DNA of 52,598 bases from Candidatus Competibacteraceae bacterium (GTDB taxonomy: Bacteria; Pseudomonadota; Gammaproteobacteria; Competibacterales; Competibacteraceae), in the NCBI GenBank assembly GCA_027492875.1, contig JAPUDV010000068.1, positions 1 through 52,598 on the forward strand, in the 5' to 3' direction. This document shows, piece after piece, positions 9,134 through 17,497 of the stretch. Position numbers and translations under genes: made by a program. Numbering within the stretch: position 1 is the stretch's first letter; each line of letters begins with the position of its first letter. The notes under the pieces are model-generated. The model ran no database searches, was not told the DNA's origin, and saw only the letters and a list, made by a program, of their open reading frames with translations.

Positions 9134-9481
9134 TCAAGCCGCCGAGTACTCGTCCGTGTACAACTCGTTAACTTTGGCGGCCATGATGAAGTCGTTTTCG
9201 TGCAACCCACCGATCTTGTGGGTGTAAAACAGCACGCTGGCATATCCCCAACCGAAGGCGATGTCCGGATGATGCCCTTCGCTCTCGGCCAAGTCGCCGA
9301 CCCGGTTGACGAAGGCCAAGGCGGCGGCGAAGGTTTTAAATTCGAAGCGCCGTTCCAGCCGGGCGCCATTTTCCAGCAACCGCCAGCCGGGCGCCCGCAG
9401 CAACAGCGCTTCGGCTTCGTCGGGCGTGAGGGGAGGAACTCCGCCTTGACAGGGCGTGCAGGTCTTCTGGGACAGGTCCAT
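9134..9481 (-). CDS. phhB: Pterin-4a-carbinolamine dehydratase
   Basis: This 115-residue protein dehydrates 4a-hydroxytetrahydrobiopterin and so recycles the cofactor of aromatic amino-acid hydroxylases. The family motif is visible as ESEGHHPDIAFGWGYASV, followed by a conserved His in YTHKIGGLHENDF. A phenylalanine hydroxylase is not in the window. GAGGTG precedes the ATG. An N-terminal CTPCQGG is common in proteobacterial members. Confidence 0.93.
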   Translation of the reverse strand: MDLSQKTCTPCQGGVPPLTPDEAEALLLRAPGWRLLENGARLERRFEFKTFAAALAFVNRVGDLAESEGHHPDIAFGWGYASVLFYTHKIGGLHENDFIMAAKVNELYTDEYSAA

Positions 9482-9616
9482 CGTGCACCTCGCTTGCTAG
9501 TTCGTCGACAATCCGCATCTGGCGCTTTAGAGCGGCGAAAACGGGAAAAGTCCGCCAGAACGGGGCATTTCACTTTATACTGACCGTTAAGTATTGACCG
9601 AAATGGGAGAATCCGC

Positions 9617-10213
9617 ATGCGCTACGCTTCAACTCTGGTCCTTGGCGCGATGCTGGTGGCCGGTGTTGCCTTCGCCCGAACGCCGCCCGCCGCCGCCGAG
9701 CAGCCGGGTGTCGCCGCCGAAGTGAAAGCCAGCCGGGTCGCCGCGCGGCAGTTCGGCGGCGCGTTGCAGGAAGCGTTGCAGCAGGCGATCAAGAACGGCG
9801 GTCCGGCCAACGGCGTCACGGTCTGCCGCGACCAAGCCGGCCAGATCGCCACCGATCTTGGCTCGAAGCTGGACATGATCGTCGGCCGGACCAGCCTGAA
9901 GGTCCGTAACCCCGGCAACGCCCCCGACAACTGGGAGCTGGCCGTGCTCAAACAGTTCGAGGCGCGCAAGGCCGCGGGCGAACAGGCCGACAAGCTGGAA
10001 TTCTTCGCGGTCATCGAGGACGACCAGGGCCAGGGAACATTCCGTTACATGAAGGCGATACCCACCGGCGCGCTATGCCTGGCCTGCCACGGCGAACGGA
10101 TCGATCCCGAGGTGGACGCCAAGCTGAAAGCACTGTATCCGAACGACACCGCCCGCGGCTTTAAGGAAGGCGACCTGCGCGGGGCGTTCACCCTCGCCAA
10201 GCCGCTGCCGTAG
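9617..10213 (+). CDS. Exported DUF3365-type monohaem protein
   Basis: This 198-residue protein has a signal peptide (hydrophobic core near residues 8-20, cleaved near AAAEQ). Most of the rest matches the DUF3365 / Tll0287-like pattern: a helical region with VCRDQAG, then GRTSLKVRNPGNAPDNWE, and a c-type haem motif CLACHG. Such domains bind haem and occur in periplasmic redox or signalling proteins. Here it stands alone, without a kinase or cyclase domain. GGGAG lies near the ATG. The Nudix gene follows by 11 bases, so the two are probably co-transcribed. Confidence 0.85.
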   Translation: MRYASTLVLGAMLVAGVAFARTPPAAAEQPGVAAEVKASRVAARQFGGALQEALQQAIKNGGPANGVTVCRDQAGQIATDLGSKLDMIVGRTSLKVRNPGNAPDNWELAVLKQFEARKAAGEQADKLEFFAVIEDDQGQGTFRYMKAIPTGALCLACHGERIDPEVDAKLKALYPNDTARGFKEGDLRGAFTLAKPLP

Positions 10214-10224
10214 ATGAGGATCGC

Positions 10225-10674
10225 ATGAATCTGGAGTGGACCCCACGTCTGACCGTCGCCACCGTCATCGAGCGCGACGGACGCTTTCTTCTGGTGGAGG
10301 AATACGCCAACGGCGAGGAACTGGTCTACAACCAGCCCGCCGGCCATCTGGACGAGCACGAAACGCTGGCGGCGGCGGCCATCCGGGAAACCCTGGAAGA
10401 AACCGCCTGGGAAGTCCGGGTCGATGCTATCGTCGGCCTGTATTACTGGACCCATCCCAAGGGTCATACCTTCGTCCGCACCTGTTTTGTCGGCACCGCC
10501 CTGCACCACCATCCCGACCAACCGCTGGACTATGGTATTCAACGGGCGGTCTGGTTGAACCGGGATGAAATCGTGGCGCTGGGACCAAAATTGCGCAGTC
10601 CGATGGTACTGCGCTGCATCGACGATTATCTGGCCGGCCGGCACTATCCGCTGGACTTGTTCGACTACCTCTGA
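10225..10674 (+). CDS. Nudix hydrolase (NudJ-like)
   Basis: This 149-residue protein carries the Nudix box GHLDEHETLAAAAIRETLEET, with REtleEE-type metal-binding residues; the usual Gly near the end of the box is replaced by Ala. Length, the early TVATVIERDGRFLLVEE strand and the RSPMVLRCIDDYLAG tail resemble NudJ, a nucleoside tri-/diphosphatase also active on thiamine pyrophosphate-type substrates. NudJ genes often sit beside mnmA in Gammaproteobacteria; here mnmA is about 10 kb away. GAGGA precedes the ATG. Confidence 0.88.
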   Translation: MNLEWTPRLTVATVIERDGRFLLVEEYANGEELVYNQPAGHLDEHETLAAAAIRETLEETAWEVRVDAIVGLYYWTHPKGHTFVRTCFVGTALHHHPDQPLDYGIQRAVWLNRDEIVALGPKLRSPMVLRCIDDYLAGRHYPLDLFDYL

Positions 10675-10758
10675 AGCGCTCGGCCACCGTTCCGACACAC
10701 CGGCTTTGCGGCGGGCGAATTCACGCCGACGCCCCGTCGCCCCACCTCTCCTCAAACG

Positions 10759-12123
10759 ATGACTGCCCGAACGGATCAAAATTTTTCCCAGCCCGGCGAC
10801 AATCTGCTCCGCGCCAAGCGACGCATGGAGAAGCTGAACCGCCAGCGGCTGCGCCTGTTGCCGCGCGCCCTCCTGCTCGGCGTGCTTTCGGGCCTGATGG
10901 CGGTGGCCTTCGCGAAAGCCATGGATGCCGGCGACACGTTGCGGCTGGCCCTGCTCGACTCCGCCCGCCGCTTCGATCAGTGGGGAGTCATCCTGTCCGT
11001 TGCGTTTTCGGTCACCACCATCAGCCTGGCGGTTTGGCTGGTCCGGTTTTTTGCCCCGGCCGCCGCAGGCAGCGGCATTCCCCATCTCAAGGGGGTGCTA
11101 CTCGGCTACCGCTCGATGGTTTGGTACCAAGTGCTCTGGGTGAAATTTGTGGGGGGGGTCATCGGCGTCACCGGCGGCCTCACCCTGGGGCGGGAAGGAC
11201 CCACCGTACAAATGGGTGGAGCGCTGGGCCAAATGCTGGGCAGCCGCTCCCACAGCGATACGCTGGAACAACGTTCGTTGATCGCCGCCGGCGCCGGCGC
11301 CGGGCTATCCGCCATCTTCAACGCGCCGCTGGCGGGCGTGGTCTTCGTCTTGGAGGAACTACAGGGAAACTTCACCTCGCTGGTGTTCTTCGCCGCGCTC
11401 ATCGCCTCCATGACCGCCGACGTGCTTTCGCGCGGGCTCATGGGCCAAAATCCGATATTCCATGTCACGGTCACCGCCATTCCCGATCTGGCCAGCTTGC
11501 CGCTGTTCCTAGCGCTGGGCATTCTGGCCGGCGTCCTCGGCGTTCTGTTCAACCGGGCGTTAATGGCCACGCAGCGTCTGACCGATGTCCGAAAACCGCG
11601 GCTGCTGGCGGGAAAATGGATCGCCTGGGGCGTGATCATCGGCCTGACCGGCTGGTGGATGCCGGAAATTTGCGGGGGTGGCCAGCCGCTGGTGCAACGG
11701 ATTCTGAGCGGGCACGAATACATCGGTCTTTGGACGTTGGCCCTGTTGTTCGGCCTGCGCTTCCTGCTGACGATGGGGAGCTACGGCACCGGCGCGGCCG
11801 GCGGCATCTTCGCGCCACTGCTGGTGCTCGGCGCGCTGCTGGGATTGGGGGTCGGCCAACTGGGCCACGAGTGGTTTCCGCTGGTGGCGCCGGAACCGTT
11901 GACGGTCGCGGTTGCCGGCATGGCCGCCTATTTCACCGCCATCGTTCGCGCGCCGCTCACCGGCATCGTGCTGATCGTCGAAATGACCGGTAACTATTCC
12001 CTGATTCTTCCGCTGTTCACCGCCTGCTTCTCGGCTTACGTCATCGCCGAGTGGTGGCCGGACGTGCCGATCTACGAGGCGCTGCTGGAACGCGATCTCG
12101 AAAAGGATATCGCGTCAAGCTGA
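10759..12123 (+). CDS. ClC-family chloride transporter (probable Cl-/H+ antiporter)
   Basis: This 454-residue integral membrane protein has the ClC selectivity motifs GSGIP (residues 104-108), GREGP (144-148, with the gating Glu at 146) and GAAGGIFAPLL. The pair of glutamates in FVLEELQ aligns with the proton glutamate region of E. coli ClcA, which favours an exchanger over a channel. There are no C-terminal CBS domains. No clear ribosome site precedes the ATG; Met at codon 23 is an alternative start. Roles in acid tolerance or ion balance are family-level inference. Confidence 0.92.
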   Translation: MTARTDQNFSQPGDNLLRAKRRMEKLNRQRLRLLPRALLLGVLSGLMAVAFAKAMDAGDTLRLALLDSARRFDQWGVILSVAFSVTTISLAVWLVRFFAPAAAGSGIPHLKGVLLGYRSMVWYQVLWVKFVGGVIGVTGGLTLGREGPTVQMGGALGQMLGSRSHSDTLEQRSLIAAGAGAGLSAIFNAPLAGVVFVLEELQGNFTSLVFFAALIASMTADVLSRGLMGQNPIFHVTVTAIPDLASLPLFLALGILAGVLGVLFNRALMATQRLTDVRKPRLLAGKWIAWGVIIGLTGWWMPEICGGGQPLVQRILSGHEYIGLWTLALLFGLRFLLTMGSYGTGAAGGIFAPLLVLGALLGLGVGQLGHEWFPLVAPEPLTVAVAGMAAYFTAIVRAPLTGIVLIVEMTGNYSLILPLFTACFSAYVIAEWWPDVPIYEALLERDLEKDIASS

Positions 12124-12440
12124 CCGATGATTAAAAGACAGGATATCAGCGCCGTTTTTCAGACCGGCATCAGGCCCTCAAATCAACTTTCTCGGCCCAA
12201 GGGTCGCCGAGCGGTTCTCCTGGCCGGCGCCGGATAGAATGATCGCCCGGTTTCCCGCACGCGGACGCGGGTGACGATCCGCGCTGGCACGGCAATCTTT
12301 GCAAAAGCTGGCAAGATCGGGCAATGTCAACAAAAATAAAGAAGGGCTTGGCGATGTCCGCCCCTTTGGCGCCGCTCACTTCGAATTGGCTGCTCCAATC
12401 ATCTCGATCCGTTTTCAACCCACACCCAAGGAGTGCATTC
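12124..12440 (+). other. Intergenic region upstream of the liv operon
   Basis: These 317 bases separate the ClC stop from the livK start and must hold the liv promoter. AAGGAG lies about eight bases before the livK ATG. I found no -35/-10 pair with correct spacing. A TGGCAC at 12285 followed by TTTGCA looks like a sigma-54 site but has the wrong spacing. No hairpin with a T-tract and no convincing reading frame was seen. Confidence 0.5.
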
Positions 12441-13583
12441 ATGGATCATCCTTCCTTCCCGCGTTGCCTGCTGGCAATGGCTCTGGCTGGCGGATTGGGC
12501 CTGAGCGGCCTGGCTGGCGCCGCCGATACCATCAAGATCGGCGTTGCCGGCCCGATGACCGGCGGCAACGCGGCGTTTGGCGAGCAGTTCTGGAGCGGCG
12601 CCACCCGGGCTGCTGAAGAAATCAACGCTGCTGGCGGCGTCAACGGCCAGACCATTGAACTGGTTAAGGGCGATGACGCCTGCGAACCCAAGCAGGCGGT
12701 CGCGGTCGCCAACCGGTTGCTGGATCAGGACAAGGTGGCCGCAGTCATCGGCCACTTCTGTTCCTCTTCCACCATCCCGGCCTCCGAAGTCTACGCCGAC
12801 GCCGGCGTCCTGGTCATCACTCCTGGCTCCACCAACCCCAAAGTCACCGAGCGTGGCCTGCCCACCGTGTTCCGCATGTGCGGGCGCGATGACCAGCAGG
12901 GGCCAATGGCCGCCGACTTCATCATTCACAAGCTAAAGGCGAAAAAAATCGCCGTGGTGCATGATAAGGATACCTATGGCCAGGGCATCGCCGACGCCAT
13001 GCGCGCCCGCCTCAAGGAACTCAAGGCGGACAAGAAAGAGGTGCTGTATGAGGGACTGACCCGGGGTGAGAAGGATTTCAATCCCCTGGTGACCAAGATC
13101 AAGGGCACTGGCGCGGATGTAGTGTACTTTGGCGGGCTATACAACGAAGCCGGCCCCTTGTTGCGGCAACTGCGCGATCAGGGCGTCAAGGCTACCTTTG
13201 TCTCGGGCGACGGTAGCCTGGACCCGGCTATCGTTACCGCCGCTGGCGGCCCGAAATTCGTCGAGGGCTCGTACATGACCTCGGTCCGCGAAGCCCGCAA
13301 TATCCCGGCGGCGAAAAAGGTCGTGGAAAAATTCAAGGCCGCCGGCGCTGACCCGGCCGGCTACACGCTCTACGCCTACGCTTCTCTGCAAAGCATCGCC
13401 GAGGCCATGAAAGGCACTCAATCGACCGATGGCAAGAAACTGGCTGACTGGCTGAAGAGCCACGCCGTGGCGACGGTGCTAGGGCCGAAAAGCTGGGACG
13501 CCAAGGGTGACCTGAAAGAAAGCGGCTTTTCGATCTACATCTGGGGAGCCGACGGTAACTATAAGGAAATGGCGCAGAAGTAG
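12441..13583 (+). CDS. livK: Branched-chain amino acid ABC transporter, periplasmic binding protein
   Basis: This 380-residue protein has a signal peptide ending near LAGAADTIKIG and the type I periplasmic binding fold of LivJ/LivK. Landmarks are KIGVAGPMTGGNAAFGEQ, VAAVIGHFCSSSTIPASEVY and YTLYAYASLQSIAEAMKGT. It would capture leucine, isoleucine or valine and deliver them to LivHM. I chose the ATG at 12441, with AAGGAG just upstream and the signal peptide immediately after; an in-frame ATG at 12324 would put a polar stretch before the signal. It is first in the liv operon. Confidence 0.94.
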   Translation: MDHPSFPRCLLAMALAGGLGLSGLAGAADTIKIGVAGPMTGGNAAFGEQFWSGATRAAEEINAAGGVNGQTIELVKGDDACEPKQAVAVANRLLDQDKVAAVIGHFCSSSTIPASEVYADAGVLVITPGSTNPKVTERGLPTVFRMCGRDDQQGPMAADFIIHKLKAKKIAVVHDKDTYGQGIADAMRARLKELKADKKEVLYEGLTRGEKDFNPLVTKIKGTGADVVYFGGLYNEAGPLLRQLRDQGVKATFVSGDGSLDPAIVTAAGGPKFVEGSYMTSVREARNIPAAKKVVEKFKAAGADPAGYTLYAYASLQSIAEAMKGTQSTDGKKLADWLKSHAVATVLGPKSWDAKGDLKESGFSIYIWGADGNYKEMAQK

Positions 13584-13595
13584 CCCCACCCCGTT

Positions 13596-13617
13596 CCCTC
13601 CTCCCGCAGGAGGAGGG
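13596..13617 (+). other. Intercistronic hairpin between livK and livH
   Basis: CCCTCCTCC (13596-13604), loop CGCA and GGAGGAGGG (13609-13617) form a perfect 9-bp stem. There is no T-run after it, so it is not a full intrinsic terminator. Such hairpins after a binding-protein gene commonly stabilise its mRNA or limit read-through, which gives more binding protein than permease. It also sequesters the only GGAGG-like stretch before livH. Confidence 0.65.
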
Positions 13618-13651
13618 CTTCCACTCCCGCGCCTTGTCACTCTCGTTCCTT

Positions 13652-14569
13652 ATGGATTGGCACATTCTTGTCCAGCAACTCGTCAACGGTCTCACCCTGG
13701 GTTCCATCTATGGCTTGATCGCCATTGGCTACACCATGGTGTACGGCATTATCGGCATGATCAACTTCGCTCACGGCGACGTGTACATGCTCTCGGCTTA
13801 CGTGACCGCCATCTGCCTGGCCACGCTGTTTTCATTTGGCGTGAACTCGCTGCCCTTCGCCCTGCTGGCGACCTTGGTGATGACGATGGTCATTACCGCC
13901 ACCTATGGCTGGACCATCGAGCGCATTGCTTACCGTCCCTTGCGCGGATCGACCCGTCTGGCGCCACTGATCTCGGCGATTGGGGTATCGCTGGTGCTGC
14001 AAAACGGGGTGCAACTCAGTCAGGGGGCCAAGACCCAGGGCGTGCCGAGTCTGATCCCGACCACGCTGCGCTTCGGCGAAGGCGATAACTTCGTGCAAAT
14101 CACCCTGGTGCAGGTCATGATCATCCTGGTTTCGCTGAGCAGCATGGCGGCGCTAACCTGGCTGATCCAGCGCACCTCGCTGGGCCGGCAATGCCGCGCG
14201 ACCCAACAGGACCGGCGCATGGCGGCGATTCTCGGCATCAACACCGACCGGATCATTTCCACCGTGTTCGTCATCGGCGCCGCCATGGCGGCGATCGCCG
14301 GGGTGCTGGTCACTCTCAATTACGGCTCCTTCGATTTCTACATCGGCTTCGTCACCGGCATCAAGGCCTTCACCGCCGCAGTGCTGGGCGGCATCGGCTC
14401 GCTGCCGGGCGCCATGTTGGGCGGGCTGATTCTCGGCTTGTCGGAGGCGCTGTTCTCCGGCATGGTCAACACCGATTACAAAGACGTGTTCGCCTTCTCG
14501 CTGCTGGTGCTGGTGCTGATCTTCCGCCCCACGGGCCTGCTCGGTAAGCCGGAAGTGGAGAAGGTGTGA
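13652..14569 (+). CDS. livH: Branched-chain amino acid ABC transporter permease LivH
   Basis: This permease of 305 residues starts MDWHILVQQLVNGLTLGSIYG and contains the LivH signature GYTMVYGIIGMINFAHGDVY. The EAA-like loop appears as MAAILGINTDRI, and several membrane helices are visible. I took the ATG at 13652; a TTG six codons upstream is possible. No good ribosome site is visible, so expression may depend on livK translation and the hairpin in the gap. The stop overlaps the livM start as TGATG. Confidence 0.93.
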   Translation: MDWHILVQQLVNGLTLGSIYGLIAIGYTMVYGIIGMINFAHGDVYMLSAYVTAICLATLFSFGVNSLPFALLATLVMTMVITATYGWTIERIAYRPLRGSTRLAPLISAIGVSLVLQNGVQLSQGAKTQGVPSLIPTTLRFGEGDNFVQITLVQVMIILVSLSSMAALTWLIQRTSLGRQCRATQQDRRMAAILGINTDRIISTVFVIGAAMAAIAGVLVTLNYGSFDFYIGFVTGIKAFTAAVLGGIGSLPGAMLGGLILGLSEALFSGMVNTDYKDVFAFSLLVLVLIFRPTGLLGKPEVEKV

Positions 14570-15879
14570 TGCCGCCCGCCGCCGTTTCGTCCCCTGCCAG
14601 CCGAGTTCGCTGGAATCTGGTTTTCCGTCAAGCGGTTCTGGAAGCCGCCGCGGCTTTCGCGCTGGCGCTCCTGCTGTTCGGTCCCATCGTCGGTCTGGTG
14701 CTGGACGGTTATCAAATCAAGAATGAATGGCAACGTCCGTTGCCGATCGCCACGATTATCGCCGTGGGCCGGTTCCTGGTCGCATTGGCGGTGCATACCC
14801 CGACCGGACAAGCCGCGCTCGAACGGTTCAACGCCCGCCGCCGCCAACCCGGCGTGCTGGTGGTCGGCATTTCCGAAGGCGACCGGCGGCGCTGGTGGTT
14901 GCTGGCCGTCGTTGCCATCAGCCTGACCCTGCCGTTTCTGGCCAGCAAATACTGGTTGACCGTACTGATCCAAGCAATGATCTACGTGCTGCTCGGCCTG
15001 GGTCTCAACATCGTGGTCGGGCTGGCTGGCCTGCTTGATCTGGGCTATGTTGCCTTCTATGCGGTGGGCGCTTACGGACTGGCCTTGGGCGCGCAGTATC
15101 TCGATCTGGGCTTTTGGAGCGCACTACCTCTGGCGGCGATGCTGGCGGCGCTGTTCGGCGGCGTTCTCGGCTTTCCCGTGCTGCGGATGCATGGCGACTA
15201 TCTGGCCATTGTTACCCTGGGCTTTGGCGAAATCATTCGGCTGGTCTTGAACAATTGGCTGGAATTCACCGGCGGCCCCAACGGCGTCGCCGCCCCCGCC
15301 CCACAACTATTCGGTCTGGAATTCACCCGCACAGCCAGAGACGGCGGGGTGCCCTTCCACGACTATTTCCAGATTGCCTACAATCCCCTGCACCGCTTTA
15401 TCTTCATTTACCTGGCGTTGTTCCTGATCGTCTGTTTGATGGTCGGGGTGGTCACCCGCCTGCGCAACATGCCGGTGGGCCGAGCTTGGGAGGCGTTGCG
15501 CGAGGATGAAATCGCCTGCCGCGCCCTGGGCATCAATCACGTTCTGGTCAAACTGTCAGCTTTCATGATGGGGGCGATGGTGGGCGGCATCGCCGGGGTG
15601 TTCTTCGCCACGTATCAGGGCTTCATCAATCCTACCTCGTTCAATTTCTTCGAATCGGCGCTGATCGTCGCGATCGTGGTGCTGGGGGGATTGGGTTCCA
15701 CCACCGGGGTAATCGTGGCGGCGCTGGTGTTGACCATCCTGCCCGAGTTGCTGCGCGCCTTCGCCGACTACCGGGTATTCGCCTTTGGGGTGCTGATGGT
15801 GCTGATGATGATCTGGCGACCGCGCGGCTTGATGCGTCCCCGGCGGCGCGCTTTCGAGGTCAAGGGATTGTGTCCATGA
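14569..15879 (+). CDS. livM: Branched-chain amino acid ABC transporter permease LivM
   Basis: This 436-residue permease is the partner of LivH. The first 130 residues form the extra N-terminal membrane region seen in long, E. coli-type LivM proteins. The core permease follows with LGLGLNIVVGLAGLLDLGYVAFYAVGAY (quoted in part) and the EAA-like loop WEALREDEIACRALGIN. The ATG at 14569 overlaps the livH stop; a GTG one codon earlier is also in frame. The end overlaps livG as ATGA, indicating tight translational coupling. Confidence 0.93.
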   Translation: MPPAAVSSPASRVRWNLVFRQAVLEAAAAFALALLLFGPIVGLVLDGYQIKNEWQRPLPIATIIAVGRFLVALAVHTPTGQAALERFNARRRQPGVLVVGISEGDRRRWWLLAVVAISLTLPFLASKYWLTVLIQAMIYVLLGLGLNIVVGLAGLLDLGYVAFYAVGAYGLALGAQYLDLGFWSALPLAAMLAALFGGVLGFPVLRMHGDYLAIVTLGFGEIIRLVLNNWLEFTGGPNGVAAPAPQLFGLEFTRTARDGGVPFHDYFQIAYNPLHRFIFIYLALFLIVCLMVGVVTRLRNMPVGRAWEALREDEIACRALGINHVLVKLSAFMMGAMVGGIAGVFFATYQGFINPTSFNFFESALIVAIVVLGGLGSTTGVIVAALVLTILPELLRAFADYRVFAFGVLMVLMMIWRPRGLMRPRRRAFEVKGLCP

Positions 15880-16769
15880 CCACCGACCCGATTCAGCCGC
15901 CGATCTTGGAAGTAACTGGGTTGACCATGCGCTTCGGCGGCATTCTGGCCCTCAACGATGTCAGCTTCGAGGTCAAGCGCGGCTCGATCTCCGCCCTGAT
16001 CGGTCCCAACGGCGCCGGCAAGACGACGGTGTTCAACTGCCTGACTGGCTTCTACAAAGCGACCGAAGGCCGGATCGCGCTGCATACCCCACGCACCGCC
16101 ATCGACCTGATTCACATCCTTGGCCAGCCGTTCCAGGCCAGCGACTTCGTCAACCCGGCGGCTTTTGGCGACCGGCTCTATTACAAAATGTTCGGCGGCA
16201 CGCATCGAGTGACCCGGGCCGGGGTGGCGCGCACCTTCCAGAACGTGCGACTATTCAAGGAAATGACGGCGATCGAGAACCTGCTGGTCGCCCAGCATCT
16301 GCAACTCAACCGCAACATGGTCGCCGGCTTGCTGCAAACTGCGGCCTATCGTCAGTCGGAACGCGATGCCCTGGAACGCGCTTACGCCTGGCTCAAGGTA
16401 TTTGGACTGGGGGAAGATGCCAACCGGCTGGCGGGAGAATTGCCCTACGGTCACCAGCGCCGGCTGGAAATCGCCCGGGCCATGTGTACCGGTCCCCGGT
16501 TGCTGTGCCTGGACGAACCGGCGGCTGGATTGAATCCCCGCGAAACCGAACAATTGAGCGAGTTGCTTCGCCAGCTGCGCGACGAGCATGGGGTCACGAT
16601 CCTGCTGATCGAACACGACATGGGCTTGGTAATGGGGCTGTCGGAGCATATCGTGGTCCTGGATTATGGCGAGGTTATCGCCGATGGCGATCCGCACACC
16701 GTTGCGCATCATCCGGCCGTGTTGGCGGCCTATCTTGGAACCGACGCGGTCAACGACGATGAGTCCTAG
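15876..16769 (+). CDS. livG: Branched-chain amino acid ABC transporter ATPase LivG
   Basis: This ATPase of 297 residues has Walker A GPNGAGKTT, signature PYGHQRRLEIARAM, Walker B LLCLDEPAAGLN and the switch His in IEHDMG. An insertion of about 40 residues after the Q-loop-preceding region (around FVNPAAFGDRLYYKMFG) is typical of long LivG proteins. It powers uptake with LivF. The ATG at 15876 overlaps the livM stop as ATGA; a GTG at 15870 is the alternative. Confidence 0.94.
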   Translation: MTTDPIQPPILEVTGLTMRFGGILALNDVSFEVKRGSISALIGPNGAGKTTVFNCLTGFYKATEGRIALHTPRTAIDLIHILGQPFQASDFVNPAAFGDRLYYKMFGGTHRVTRAGVARTFQNVRLFKEMTAIENLLVAQHLQLNRNMVAGLLQTAAYRQSERDALERAYAWLKVFGLGEDANRLAGELPYGHQRRLEIARAMCTGPRLLCLDEPAAGLNPRETEQLSELLRQLRDEHGVTILLIEHDMGLVMGLSEHIVVLDYGEVIADGDPHTVAHHPAVLAAYLGTDAVNDDES

Positions 16770-17484
16770 CGAACCGTTGTTGCAAATCCACGAACTGGAC
16801 GCCCGCTACGGCCCGATCCAGGCCTTGCACCAGGTCTCCCTGTACATTAACTCGGGCGAGATCGTGACCCTGATCGGCGCCAATGGAGCGGGAAAATCAA
16901 CACTATTGATGAGCCTGTTTGGCGATCCAGCACCAGCCGGAGGGTGGATCCGCTACCAGGGTTGCGACATCACGGGTTTACCCACCCACGACATCGCCAG
17001 GATGGGCATCGCCCAGGCTCCGGAAGGACGGCGGATCTTTGCGGCGATGAGCGTGGAGGAAAATCTGCTGATGGGGGCGATTCCCGTGGGGATCGACCAC
17101 GTGGACGCCGACCTGATCAAGGTGTTCGAACTGTTTCCCCGGTTGAAGGAACGGCGCAATCAGCGGGCCGGTACCCTCTCCGGCGGCGAGCAGCAGATGC
17201 TGGCGATCGGCCGGGCGTTGATGAGCCGGCCCCGTCTGCTATTGCTGGATGAGCCGAGTCTGGGCCTGGCGCCGCTGATGGTGCAGCGTATTTTTGCCAC
17301 GATCCGGGAAATTCGTGACAGCGGCGCAACGATCTTTCTAGTGGAACAGAACGCCCACCACGCGCTGAAGCTCGCCCAGCGCGGCTATGTGCTGGTCAAC
17401 GGTGAAATCCGCCTGTCGGGAACCGGCGAGAATCTGCTCGCCGACCCCGAGGTGCGGCGGGCATACTTGGGTGGGCGGGGCTGA
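16759..17484 (+). CDS. livF: Branched-chain amino acid ABC transporter ATPase LivF
   Basis: This 241-residue ATPase carries Walker A GANGAGKST, signature LSGGEQQMLAIGRAL, Walker B LLLLDEPSLGLAP and VEQNAHHAL in place of the usual D-H loop of LivG. It is the second ATPase of the LivFGHMK importer. The start overlaps the livG end by 11 bases. The operon ends here; the next gene is convergent 13 bases away, and no terminator is visible in that gap. Confidence 0.94.
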   Translation: MSPSEPLLQIHELDARYGPIQALHQVSLYINSGEIVTLIGANGAGKSTLLMSLFGDPAPAGGWIRYQGCDITGLPTHDIARMGIAQAPEGRRIFAAMSVEENLLMGAIPVGIDHVDADLIKVFELFPRLKERRNQRAGTLSGGEQQMLAIGRALMSRPRLLLLDEPSLGLAPLMVQRIFATIREIRDSGATIFLVEQNAHHALKLAQRGYVLVNGEIRLSGTGENLLADPEVRRAYLGGRG

Positions 17485-17497
17485 AAGACGACCTTGC

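Noticed and set aside
12285..12303. Sigma-54-like TGGCAC ... TTTGCA upstream of livK
   Set aside because: The GG and GC dinucleotides are 13 bases apart instead of 10, so RpoN would not fit.
13634..13651. TTG start for livH
   Set aside because: The ATG at 13652 begins directly with the membrane protein's conserved start, and no ribosome site favours the TTG.
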